63,823 bases of DNA from Clostridiales bacterium UBA4644 (GTDB lineage: Bacteria; Bacillota; Clostridia; Oscillospirales; Butyricicoccaceae). Each line of letters opens with the position of its first letter. Position 1 is the first letter of the stretch. Below the pieces are notes generated by a model. The model was given only the letters and a program-made list of their open reading frames with translations. It did not search any database and had not been told where the DNA came from. The stretch covers positions 1 to 63,823 of the forward strand of contig DHMK01000076.1 of assembly GCA_002405755.1 (NCBI GenBank). Direction: 5' to 3'. Made by a program: the position numbers and the translations under genes. Below, piece after piece: positions 25,492 through 33,002 of the stretch.

Positions 25492-25869
25492 TTACTTCTT
25501 TGCGATGACCTCGATCTCCACCAGGCCGCCCTTGGGCAGGGCCGCCACCTCCACGCAGGAGCGAGCAGGCAGAATGTCGCCGTGGATGTATTCTGCGTAA
25601 ACGGCGTTGACCTTGCCGAAGTCGTTCATATCCTTGATAAAGACCAGCGTCTTGACGATGCTTTCCATGGTCAGGCCGGCCTGGGCCAGAATGGCCTTGA
25701 CATTTTCCAGCGACTGGCGGGTCTGGGCCTCAACGCCCTCTGCCAGCGCACCGGTGACGGGGTCGATGCCCAGCTGGCCGGAGGTATAGACCACGTGATC
25801 GATCTCCACCGCCTGAGAATAGGGGCCGATAGCGCCGGGCGCCTTTTCCGTATTGATCTTCTTCTGCAT
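25492..25869 (-). CDS. ridA: RidA-family 2-iminobutanoate/2-iminopropanoate deaminase
   Basis: A 125-residue YjgF/YER057c/UK114 protein. APGAIGPYSQAVEI is the N-terminal signature, VYTSGQLGIDPVTG follows, and the C-terminus has LPARSCVEVAALPKGGLVEIEVIA with the Arg that binds the substrate carboxylate. RidA trimers hydrolyse reactive enamine/imine intermediates released by PLP enzymes such as threonine or serine dehydratase. ATG 25869 follows TTGGAGGAAGC. It sits downstream of dapA, but 90 bases apart; co-transcription is uncertain. Confidence 0.93.
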   Translation of the reverse strand: MQKKINTEKAPGAIGPYSQAVEIDHVVYTSGQLGIDPVTGALAEGVEAQTRQSLENVKAILAQAGLTMESIVKTLVFIKDMNDFGKVNAVYAEYIHGDILPARSCVEVAALPKGGLVEIEVIAKK

Positions 25870-25959
25870 AAAAGCTTCCTCCAAATCCCGGCGCATAAGC
25901 GCCTTGTTTGGCCCTATTATACGGCATTTTCTCCTGAAATTCCAGCTTTTTTCAAAAAA

Positions 25960-26847
25960 TCAGAGCAGCGCCGCTCCCTTCATGGCCTGCTCCAGCGCAT
26001 GACGGGCTGCGGGGCCAAGGGTCGTCAGCGGCATCCGTACGATCTCCTCCACGCGGCCCATGGCGGCCAGCGCCGCCTTCACAGGAATGGGGTTCACCTC
26101 CAGGAAAAGCGCCTCGATCAGCGGCTGCAGCCGCAGCTGGATCGCCCTGGCCTCCTGCAGATCGCCCCGGAAAAAGCCGGCGCACAGGGCGTGTAGCTCC
26201 GCCGGGACAACGTTTGCCGCTGTGGAGATCACTCCAAGGCCGCCCAGCGCCAGAATGGGGACGATCTGATCGTCGTTGCCGCTGTAAAGGGCAAAGTCCT
26301 CCGGGCAGAGGGCTCTGGTCTTTAGGATCAGGCCAAGATCGCCGGAGGCCTCCTTGACGCCGTAAATATTGGGATGCTCTGCCAGCGCAGCATAGGTCTC
26401 CGCCCGGAAGCTCATGCCCGTGCGGGAGGGAACATTATAGAGGAGCATAGGCAGCTCCACCCCCTCCGCCAGAAACAGATAGTGCCGGAGCAGGCCCTGC
26501 TGGGTGGTCTTATTATAATAGGGCGTCACGGTGAGGACGGCGTCGGCGCCCAGCGCCTTTGCTTTCTGCCCCAGCCGCAGGGCGTGGATGGTATCATTGC
26601 GGCCTGTTCCTGCAATGACGGGGATCCTTCCCGCCGCCCGCTCCACGGCAAGGGCCACCACCCGGCTCCATTCCCGGTCGCTGAGGGTGGCGCATTCTCC
26701 CGTGGTGGCGCAGACCACCAGCGCGTCCGTCCCCTGGCTGAGCTGCCAGTCGATCAGACCCAGCAGCGCCTGCTCATCCAGCTCACCCTGCCGGTCAAAG
26801 GGCGTGACCAGCGCCGTGGCGCTGCCTTTGAAGATCGGTGTTTTCAT
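25960..26847 (-). CDS. dapA: 4-hydroxy-tetrahydrodipicolinate synthase
   Basis: A 295-residue class I aldolase that condenses pyruvate and aspartate semialdehyde in lysine, diaminopimelate and (in spore formers) dipicolinate synthesis. Motifs: CATTGECATLS (substrate loop), YYNKTTQQG, the active-site Tyr in LYNVPSRTG and the Schiff-base Lys in YGVKEASGD near residue 162. AGGAGG lies at the proper distance from ATG 26847. The gene is directly downstream of the gerA operon, where diaminopimelate and dipicolinate supply for spores would fit, but dapA is also a housekeeping gene. A GTGCATA/TATGCAC dyad lies just upstream. Confidence 0.95.
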   Translation of the reverse strand: MKTPIFKGSATALVTPFDRQGELDEQALLGLIDWQLSQGTDALVVCATTGECATLSDREWSRVVALAVERAAGRIPVIAGTGRNDTIHALRLGQKAKALGADAVLTVTPYYNKTTQQGLLRHYLFLAEGVELPMLLYNVPSRTGMSFRAETYAALAEHPNIYGVKEASGDLGLILKTRALCPEDFALYSGNDDQIVPILALGGLGVISTAANVVPAELHALCAGFFRGDLQEARAIQLRLQPLIEALFLEVNPIPVKAALAAMGRVEEIVRMPLTTLGPAARHALEQAMKGAALL

Positions 26848-26860
26848 AGCGAATCCTCCT

Positions 26861-26888
26861 GTGCATAAGATCAGTTCATTCTATGCAC
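26861..26888. promoter_or_regulatory. Inverted repeat GTGCATA-N14-TATGCAC before dapA
   Basis: Perfect seven-base arms (26861-26867 and 26882-26888) flank a 14-base centre, ending 13 bases before the dapA ATG and overlapping its Shine-Dalgarno region edge. A TAGAAT -10-like hexamer lies within it on the minus strand. It may be an operator; no known regulator motif is claimed. Confidence 0.45.
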
Positions 26889-26905
26889 GGCGGCGCAACC
26901 TCATG

Positions 26906-27967
26906 TCAGTCTCCGGAGGCTTCGCTCTGCCGCAGGGCGCGGCGGCGCTTTGTCCGCCGCACGATCATCGCCAGCAGCGGCGGGAGGATCAGCGCTGCTG
27001 CGGCGGCTCCGCTGGCCGGCAGCCGCCAGCTTCGGGGCAGGGCCTGCAGATCCATGCAGGAAAGTCCTCCCGCAGCCGCAGCCAGCGCCGCAGGATACCA
27101 GAAGCGTCCCTGGGGCCGCCAATGGACCAGACATTCCTGAACATACCGCAGGCACAGAGCCACCCGGAAGGGCTGGCTCAAAACAAAGGCGGTGGACACC
27201 AGCACCTCGCTGTGATGGAAGGTGTTGGCGGCCATGTAATCCGGGAAGCGAAAGACCGACATCAGCGGATAGCCCAGCACCAGCGTGTCCCTCAGGGACA
27301 TTACCGCCAGAAACAGACAGATCACCACCCCCGCCCGCCAGGCGCTCTTTTTCCACGGCCCGCGCACCGCGCCGCCAATGGTAAAGATGGGAAACACAGC
27401 CGGCAGCAGCGTCCGGGCCAGGCTCACCGCCGTGCCCTCCAAAAGCCGCGCCCCTCCTTCGGCGAAAAGCGGAAGCGCCCGCTCCAGCCGTGTGCCGGAA
27501 AGGGTCAGCCCAAGGCTCACCAGCATCAGAAGAGCGATCAGCGGCTGGGTCAGCCAGGCGGCCTTGCCGATGGTCTCCATGGAGCACAGCAGCAAAAGCA
27601 CGGAGACCGCCAGCAAAATGGCGGAATTGCCCACGGGGCCCGCGTTGTTCAGATCGTTGATGACGATAAAATCAGAAAAGGTCCGCACTGCGTCGCCGGC
27701 CAGCACCAGGGCAAAGACGCAGTAAAGGGCCGTCATTCCGCCGCCCGCCGCCTTGCCGAAGGCCGCGGGAAAGATCTCCCAGGCGGTGCAGTTTTCGGCG
27801 GCCGCCGCATAGAGCAGCAGCAGGGGCGCCGCTGCCGCCGCCAGCGCCAGAAAGGCCAGCCAGCCGGTGGGCAGCGTTTTTGCCCCGTGATTCACCACCA
27901 GATTTCCCGTGAGAAACAGCGTCAGCATGAAAAAGACCTGCCGCGCTGTAAGTCCTTCATTTTCCAT
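26906..27967 (-). CDS. gerAB: Spore germination receptor B subunit (GerAB/ArcD/ProY permease)
   Basis: A 353-residue integral membrane protein with about ten predicted helices, of the endospore-germination permease family related to APC transporters. In germinant receptors the B subunit binds the germinant in the spore inner membrane. The N-terminal LTARQVFFMLTLFLTG fits the family. It is the third gene of a gerA-gerC-gerB operon and overlaps the gerAC stop by 11 bases. A basic C-terminal tail (VRRTKRRRALRQ) is cytosolic. The germinant cannot be inferred. Confidence 0.88.
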   Translation of the reverse strand: MENEGLTARQVFFMLTLFLTGNLVVNHGAKTLPTGWLAFLALAAAAAPLLLLYAAAAENCTAWEIFPAAFGKAAGGGMTALYCVFALVLAGDAVRTFSDFIVINDLNNAGPVGNSAILLAVSVLLLLCSMETIGKAAWLTQPLIALLMLVSLGLTLSGTRLERALPLFAEGGARLLEGTAVSLARTLLPAVFPIFTIGGAVRGPWKKSAWRAGVVICLFLAVMSLRDTLVLGYPLMSVFRFPDYMAANTFHHSEVLVSTAFVLSQPFRVALCLRYVQECLVHWRPQGRFWYPAALAAAAGGLSCMDLQALPRSWRLPASGAAAAALILPPLLAMIVRRTKRRRALRQSEASGD

Positions 27968-29057
27968 CGTCCGCGCCCTCCCATTCCTGCAGCTCCTCCG
28001 CGCTCCAGACCCGGCCCCAGCGCATCTCCCGGATCTCTACCCGCACCTCCATGGGATAGGCAGAAAAGGTCTCCGGCCAGCGCTCCTGCACCTGCCGCCA
28101 CAGGGCCGGATGATGGCGGTACATGCTGCTGCCCACGCCCAGCGCGTCGCACTGCTGGGCCTGCAAAACGGAGAGCACCGCCTGACACTGCTCCCGCAAA
28201 AGCGCGCTTGCCTCCTCCTCCAGCTCTGCCTGCCGCCGCTGGTCGGCCTGAGTCTTGAGGGTCACGGTCAGCGTTAAAACGCCGCCCTCCCGGCCGGTGT
28301 CGATCTGCCGCTCCAGCTGCTCCATCTCAAAAATGGCGGTATGGCCGATCAGGCTCCCGCCGGGCCGGCCCAGCATCCACAGCAGCACCCGGCTCTCCCA
28401 GCCGTCCAAAACGCTCAGCAGCTTCATCCCCCGGAACAGGGCGCAGCCCGTCACCTCCCGCACCATGGTCTCGCCGTTCTGCCGCAGCTCCACAAAGGGC
28501 AGCACAGGCTCCGCCCCCGGCGTGCAGGCCTGCTGATAAAATTCCGAGGCGGTCACTGCCGGCGTCCGGCATTGCTCCTGCCCCTCCTGAAGCATGGTGT
28601 CCAGCTCGATGCTGCCGATATCTCCCACCACCGGCTCGGTGCGCATGATCTCCTCTGCCGAGCCCTTGGCCACGGCCAGCTGCATGGAAACGGGATACTG
28701 GTTCTGCCGCAGCAGGTCGTCCATCACCGGCTCCAGCCCGGCCTCCGCCGTCTCCCGGCTGATCACCAGCACCTCCGCATGATTGCTGTGCAGCCGCCGC
28801 CCGGTGATGGCCACGGTATTGAGGATGCTGTCGCTGAGATCGACGCCGTCTGCATGGAGCAGCACCCGCTGGCCGCCCTCCTGGGTCTGGGTCAGCTGGA
28901 TGGCCTCCACCGAGACCCGGCATTCCCCCGGCAGCCCGTCCAGCCCAATGCCGGTGACCACAGTCAGCGAGGAGGATTCCGTCCCGGACTGGCAGCCGGA
29001 AAGCAGCAGCAGCGCCAGCAGCGCCAGCAGCGCCGCCGGAAATTTTACAAGCTTCAT
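27957..29057 (-). CDS. gerAC: Spore germination lipoprotein, GerAC family
   Basis: A 366-residue C subunit of a nutrient germinant receptor. It has a lipoprotein signal peptide with lipobox LLSGC (Cys22), then the conserved VTGIGLDG start of the N-terminal domain, and a C-terminal Spore_GerAC domain from about residue 210 (AIFEMEQLERQI onward). It is anchored outside the spore inner membrane. The start overlaps the gerAA stop (ATGA). Order A-C-B differs from the classical Bacillus A-B-C order but is frequent in Clostridia. Confidence 0.92.
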   Translation of the reverse strand: MKLVKFPAALLALLALLLLSGCQSGTESSSLTVVTGIGLDGLPGECRVSVEAIQLTQTQEGGQRVLLHADGVDLSDSILNTVAITGRRLHSNHAEVLVISRETAEAGLEPVMDDLLRQNQYPVSMQLAVAKGSAEEIMRTEPVVGDIGSIELDTMLQEGQEQCRTPAVTASEFYQQACTPGAEPVLPFVELRQNGETMVREVTGCALFRGMKLLSVLDGWESRVLLWMLGRPGGSLIGHTAIFEMEQLERQIDTGREGGVLTLTVTLKTQADQRRQAELEEEASALLREQCQAVLSVLQAQQCDALGVGSSMYRHHPALWRQVQERWPETFSAYPMEVRVEIREMRWGRVWSAEELQEWEGADDGK

Positions 29058-30514
29058 CGCCGTCCCTTGCCCTTTCCCGCCAGAAAGCGTCCGTATTTCC
29101 GCATCATCCAGTAAGGCACGCGGAGGATGCTGTCTTCCGCGCTGTCCGTCTCCTCCAGCGGCAGCCCTGCCAGATAATTGATGCCGAAGGAATGCTGCCG
29201 GGAAAGCAGAGTCATCAGCCCCAGCATCCCCAGAAGATAGCCGTAAAACCCGAAGGACACCCCCAGCACCATCAAAACCAGCCGGCAGATCACCACGGCG
29301 GCCTTCAGCTTTGGCGCAATCAGGGCGCAGATGCCGGAGATCGCCACCACGATCAGCACCGGGACGGAGACCAGCCGGGCGTCTACTGCAGCCTGCCCGA
29401 TGACCAGCCCGCCCACAACGGAAAGCGTCTGGCCGATGGTGGAGGGCGTGCGGACGCCGGCCTCCCGCAGAATATCAAAGGCCAGCAGCAGCAGGATGGC
29501 CTCCATCAGGATGGGAAAGGGGATGTCCTGCCGGGCCCGGGCGATGCTCAGGATCAGCGACAGAGGCATGAACGCCTGATGAAAGGTCACCAGCGAAAGA
29601 TAGATGGGCAAAATGGAAATGGCCACAAAAAAGCCCGCCACCCGCAGAAAGCGATTGATGCCCGCAAAGCTGTAGGAGACATAATAATCCTCGCCGGACT
29701 GAAAGTGCTCCAGAAAAATAAACGGCACCGTTACGGCCACCGGGCTCCCGTCCACCAGAATGGCCGCCCGCCCCTCCATCAGCTTGGAGGCCACGATATC
29801 CGGCCGCTCGCTGGAGCCGGTGGTCCGGAAAAGGGACCAGCGGTGGTCCCGCACCAGCTCCGCTGCATAGTTGCTGTCCAGAACGCCATCGATGGCGATG
29901 CGGGCCAGCCGCTGCCGCAGCAGCGAAAGCATGGCCCGGTCTACCGCGCTGCTTAGATAGCAAAGGCAGCAGTCTGTTTTTGTGGTGGTGCCCAGTGTAA
30001 AATATTCCAGCTTCAGATCCGGCGTCCGCAGCCGCCGGCGCAGCATGGCAAGATTGTGCAGCAGCGGCTCCACAAAGCCCTCTCTGGGACCCTTGAGATA
30101 GGTCTCGCCGGAGGGCTCGGAAACGCCGCGGATCAAAAAGCCCTTGGTTCCCAGCAGCAGCGCCCTGGAGCAGCCCTCCACGAACAAAACGCTGTCGCCG
30201 TAGAGCACCGCCCGCAGGATCTCGCCGTATTCCGTGGCCGGCTTGTTCTCGCAGCTCTGCAGCACCTTCCGCTGCAAAAACTCCGCCGCGTCCTCCCCCG
30301 GCTCCGGCCCCCGGGAAAGCAGCGTCACCGGCCGCAGCACCGCCTCGTTGATGGTCTCGGAGGAGACCATGCCGTCGATGCAGAACAGGCAGCAGCGCAG
30401 CCCGGGAAGGCTCCGGGGCGCAAACTCCCGCCGGATCAGGGTGTTGTCGCCCGGGAGACTTTTTTCCATCTCAGCGATGTTCTCTTTTAAGGTCGGATAT
30501 ACCTGCGCTTTCAA
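29054..30514 (-). CDS. gerAA: Spore germination receptor A subunit (GerA family)
   Basis: A 486-residue GerA protein: a soluble N-terminal domain (about residues 1-230) and a membrane domain of about five helices in the second half. Conserved stretches are YVSYSFAGINRFLRV, HQAFMPLSLILSIA, FPILMEAILLLL and REAGVRTPSTIGQTLSVVG. A TTG at 30514 is chosen because AGAGGTG precedes it by five bases and the protein then starts at the usual point. The frame stays open for another 340 bases upstream, but that part has no family similarity. It heads the receptor operon. Confidence 0.92.
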   Translation of the reverse strand: MKAQVYPTLKENIAEMEKSLPGDNTLIRREFAPRSLPGLRCCLFCIDGMVSSETINEAVLRPVTLLSRGPEPGEDAAEFLQRKVLQSCENKPATEYGEILRAVLYGDSVLFVEGCSRALLLGTKGFLIRGVSEPSGETYLKGPREGFVEPLLHNLAMLRRRLRTPDLKLEYFTLGTTTKTDCCLCYLSSAVDRAMLSLLRQRLARIAIDGVLDSNYAAELVRDHRWSLFRTTGSSERPDIVASKLMEGRAAILVDGSPVAVTVPFIFLEHFQSGEDYYVSYSFAGINRFLRVAGFFVAISILPIYLSLVTFHQAFMPLSLILSIARARQDIPFPILMEAILLLLAFDILREAGVRTPSTIGQTLSVVGGLVIGQAAVDARLVSVPVLIVVAISGICALIAPKLKAAVVICRLVLMVLGVSFGFYGYLLGMLGLMTLLSRQHSFGINYLAGLPLEETDSAEDSILRVPYWMMRKYGRFLAGKGKGRR

Positions 30515-30733
30515 ACGATCACCTCTGGAGCATAGTCTTTCCCGCCCCGGCGAAAATAACCGGCGCAGGAAAAGTCCGGCCGTTTTTTCCCCTTTTTTGA
30601 CCGTCTGGCTTTGTAAAAAGGCTAAATTGCAAAAAAGAATCTGTGTTTTCCACAAATTCCTTTGAAAAAAACGCCCGGAATCCGCAAAAAGGGAGAAAGA
30701 AAGGCGAAATGTTAAAAGCTGGGATAAACCCGC

Positions 30734-30762
30734 TTGCTTTTTTTCGTAAGAAATGATAATAT
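30734..30762 (+). promoter_or_regulatory. Candidate sigma-A promoter of the BMP lipoprotein gene
   Basis: -35 TTGCTT (30734-30739), 17 bases, -10 TAATAT (30757-30762), leaving a leader of about 70 bases. The -10 surroundings TGATAATATAA are shared with the tRNA-Pro promoter. Confidence 0.55.
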
Positions 30763-30837
30763 AACTGATGGTATCTGACTGCATTCCCTGCGGGATACCG
30801 GCCGTACATTCGTACAAAAATAGAGGAGGAAACAACA

Positions 30838-31998
30838 ATGAAAAAGTTTCTGGCACTGCTGCTTTCTGCCATGATGCTTCTGGCTCTGGCAGCTGGCTGC
30901 GGCGAAAACAACACCACGGGAAACAACGATTCCGACAAGACCATCAGCGCTGACGACATCCCCGATGAAATGACTTCCGAAGACGGAAAGTACGAGATCG
31001 CCTTTATCACCGATGTGGGCGCTCTGAAGGACAAGTCCTTCAACCAGGGCACCTTCGATGGCGTCAAGCTCTATGCTCACGCCAACAACAAGACCTATAA
31101 GTACTATCAGCCCGCCAACGATGCGCAGGCTACCGATGACGACCGTTACGACGCCATGGCCGCCGCCGCCCAGAACGGCGCGAAGGTCATCGTCTGCGCC
31201 GGCTTCATGCAGGCCAACGCGCTGGTCAAGGCCGCTGCGGAGTTTGCCGATGTGAACTTTGTCTTCATCGATGCTTCCAGCCCCGTTGCCGATGCCAACG
31301 GCAATATCATGAACAATGTGGCCGCCATCGCCTTCCAGGAAGAGCAGTGTGGCTATCTGGCCGGCTATGCCGTGGTCATGGAAGGCTATAAGGCTCTCGG
31401 CTTCGCCGGCGGCGGCGGCGGCGACAACCCCGCTTGCTGCCGTTACGGCTATGGCTTTGTGCAGGGCGCCAATGACGCCGCCAAGGCTCTGAACGAGACC
31501 GTCACCATGAACTACACCTGGCAGTACGGCGCCACCTTCTCCGCTTCTCCCGAGCTGCAGGCCATGATGAATGGCTGGTATGAGCAGGGCACCGAGATCG
31601 TCTTCGCCTGCGGCGGCTCCATCTTCCAGTCCATCTCTGCCGCGGCCGCTGAGAACGAGGGCAAGGTCGTTGGCGTGGACGTGGACCAGTCCTTTGATTC
31701 CGCCACCGTCGTGACCTCCGCCATGAAGGGCCTGGCCTCCTCCGTGCAGTGGGCTCTGGACAAGGTCTACACCGAGAAGTTTGCCGACATCGCCGGCAAG
31801 TTGACCTCTCTGGGCGCCAAGGACGATTCCGTCGGTCTGCCCACCGCCACCTGGTCTCTGACCAAGTTCACCGTGGATGACTACAACAAGCTGTTCCAGG
31901 ATATCGTGGACGGCAAAGTCACCATCGACAGCACCGTTGTCAAGGCCGGCGATATCGCCAACGTCCAGTTCTCCAACCTGACCGTGAACTATCAGTAA
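30838..31998 (+). CDS. BMP-family substrate-binding lipoprotein (BmpA/Med/PnrA-like)
   Basis: A 386-residue exported lipoprotein with signal peptide and lipobox LAAGC (Cys21). The mature part is a type 1 periplasmic-binding fold of the BMP family: YEIAFITDVGALKDKSFNQG is the family start, followed by KVIVCAGFMQANAL, the FVFIDASSP strand, and VVGVDVDQSFDSATVVTSAMKGL. Characterised relatives (PnrA, BmpA) bind purine nucleosides for an ABC importer. No ATPase or permease gene is adjacent, so it is an orphan within this window. GAGGAGG precedes ATG 30838. Codon use is strongly biased toward GCC/AAG/CTG, suggesting high expression. It has its own promoter and terminator. Confidence 0.92.
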   Translation: MKKFLALLLSAMMLLALAAGCGENNTTGNNDSDKTISADDIPDEMTSEDGKYEIAFITDVGALKDKSFNQGTFDGVKLYAHANNKTYKYYQPANDAQATDDDRYDAMAAAAQNGAKVIVCAGFMQANALVKAAAEFADVNFVFIDASSPVADANGNIMNNVAAIAFQEEQCGYLAGYAVVMEGYKALGFAGGGGGDNPACCRYGYGFVQGANDAAKALNETVTMNYTWQYGATFSASPELQAMMNGWYEQGTEIVFACGGSIFQSISAAAAENEGKVVGVDVDQSFDSATVVTSAMKGLASSVQWALDKVYTEKFADIAGKLTSLGAKDDSVGLPTATWSLTKFTVDDYNKLFQDIVDGKVTIDSTVVKAGDIANVQFSNLTVNYQ

Positions 31999-32021
31999 AC
32001 TCAATAAGCGATCAAAGCGCT

Positions 32022-32053
32022 GCCCCGCCTGCAAAAGCAGGCGGGGCTTTTTT
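32022..32053 (+). terminator. Terminator of the BMP lipoprotein gene
   Basis: Perfect 11-base stem GCCCCGCCTGC (32022-32032) / GCAGGCGGGGC (32037-32047), AAAA loop, then six T. Confidence 0.95.
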
Positions 32054-32082
32054 CTTCTGATGCTTTTGGTGCTCACGGCATG

Positions 32083-32721
32083 CTATCTTGCTGAATCAAG
32101 CTTCCCGATCTCCCGCGCCAGATTTTCATAAAACCGGGCAATGTGGCTGCCGTCTACCAGCGCATGGTGTGCCAATATGGAAACAGGCAGAACGACCTTT
32201 CCGGAACCCGTAATGGCATATTTCCCCCAGGTGATCCTGGGGTTTGACTCGTCTCCGCAGGAAACAGGCTGAATAAGCGCCGTGTAATGCAGCCATGGAA
32301 GCGTTGAGATGAAGTACATGCTTTCTGCGTCCTCATCTTCCTGAATGCCATTCACCGCACAGGCCCGCCGTGCTTCCTCCGCCGCTTCAAAATAGTCGGA
32401 TAGGCTCATGTGATGGTGAAGCGTACAATAGCAATATTCGCCGCCCTGCGTGCGTTCCGTATGAGAAGTGGGGCATTCGGAGTATTCTACGATCTGATCC
32501 TTGCGGATCCTCTGCCTGAGCTCCGGGACGGCATCCGCCGCAAGGGCCGCCGCATGAAGGATCGTAAGGTAAAAGGACTGTCCGGTCTCTTTGCTGAAGC
32601 GCAAAGCCGCTGTTACATCCTGCTCGACCGTTACCCCAACATACGGATATTGCAAAGACCGGAAATAATCAAAGTGCGCCTTTCTTCGGTAGCTGTTCAT
32701 ATCGATCCTGCGGATCATCAT
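32083..32721 (-). CDS. Chloramphenicol acetyltransferase-like (CatA-type) protein
   Basis: A 212-residue acyltransferase of the CAT fold. The catalytic motif HHALVDGSH near the C-terminus matches the CAT consensus HHxxxDG(x)H, and the N-terminus (RRKAHFDYF) and YFISTLPWLHYTAL region fit type A enzymes. CAT acetylates the 3-hydroxyl of chloramphenicol; many chromosomal relatives have unproven activity, so resistance is only possible. ATG 32721 follows GGGAGGG; the frame extends upstream through the tRNA but that part is not coding. GC content is visibly lower than in neighbours and the gene lies next to a tRNA, hinting at acquisition. Confidence 0.85.
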   Translation of the reverse strand: MMIRRIDMNSYRRKAHFDYFRSLQYPYVGVTVEQDVTAALRFSKETGQSFYLTILHAAALAADAVPELRQRIRKDQIVEYSECPTSHTERTQGGEYCYCTLHHHMSLSDYFEAAEEARRACAVNGIQEDEDAESMYFISTLPWLHYTALIQPVSCGDESNPRITWGKYAITGSGKVVLPVSILAHHALVDGSHIARFYENLAREIGKLDSAR

Positions 32722-32796
32722 TTGTTTGCCCTCCCTGCTGTGCGATTTTTTCTTTCCGGCTTTGCAGATTTTTGATCGCCGGATTTTTCGTTTCCG

Positions 32797-32836
32797 AAAA
32801 AAGAAAAAGCACTGAAAACTCAGCGTTTCCAATGCT
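32797..32836 (-). terminator. Terminator of tRNA-Pro
   Basis: Seven-base stem AGCATTG / CAGTGCT (one G-T pair; arms 32830-32836 and 32808-32814) followed by TTTTTCTTTTTT on the minus strand, just after the tRNA 3' end. Confidence 0.7.
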
Positions 32837-32842
32837 TTTTGC

Positions 32843-32918
32843 TGGTCCGAGTGGCGAGACTTGAACTCACGGCCTCTTGACCCCCAGTCAAGCGCGCTAC
32901 CAGCTGCGCTACACCCGG
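32843..32918 (-). tRNA. tRNA-Pro (anticodon GGG)
   Basis: A 76-base cloverleaf with encoded CCA. The acceptor pairs CCGGGTG with CACTCGG (one G-T). The anticodon arm is CTTGA / TCAAG around the loop CTGGGGG, giving anticodon GGG. The D arm is GCGC/GCGC and the T loop reads TTCAAGT. The discriminator is A before CCA. It decodes CCC and CCU proline codons. Confidence 0.96.
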
Positions 32919-32930
32919 TCAACGAAACTT

Positions 32931-32959
32931 ATATTATCATACCTTGTCCCATTTTGCAA
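32931..32959 (-). promoter_or_regulatory. Sigma-A promoter of tRNA-Pro
   Basis: Minus-strand -35 TTGCAA (32959-32954), 17 bases, -10 TAATAT (32936-32931), about 12 bases before the mature tRNA 5' end. Confidence 0.7.
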
Positions 32960-32968
32960 GTGTTTTTT

Positions 32969-32997
32969 TCATATTTTTCAAATTTTTCTCATAGACT
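32969..32997 (+). promoter_or_regulatory. Sigma-E-like promoter of the spoVB-like gene
   Basis: TCATATT (32969-32975) matches the Bacillus sigma-E -35 consensus KMATATT fully; CATAGACT (32990-32997) matches the -10 CATACANT at seven of eight positions; spacer is 14 bases. The expected start point is at or next to the ATG at 33003. Confidence 0.55.
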
Positions 32998-33002
32998 GCA
33001 CC

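Noticed and set aside
26848..26905. Possible lysine riboswitch before dapA.
   Set aside because: The gap is only 58 bases, far shorter than the lysine aptamer; only the dyad is present.
30515..30856. N-terminal extension of the gerAA frame by up to 114 codons.
   Set aside because: The extension is not like GerA proteins and overlaps the promoter and signal-peptide codons of the divergent bmp gene; TTG 30514 has a good ribosome site.
32722..32922. N-terminal extension of the cat-like frame upstream of 32721.
   Set aside because: It runs through the tRNA-Pro gene and its terminator; the real start has a strong GGGAGGG site.
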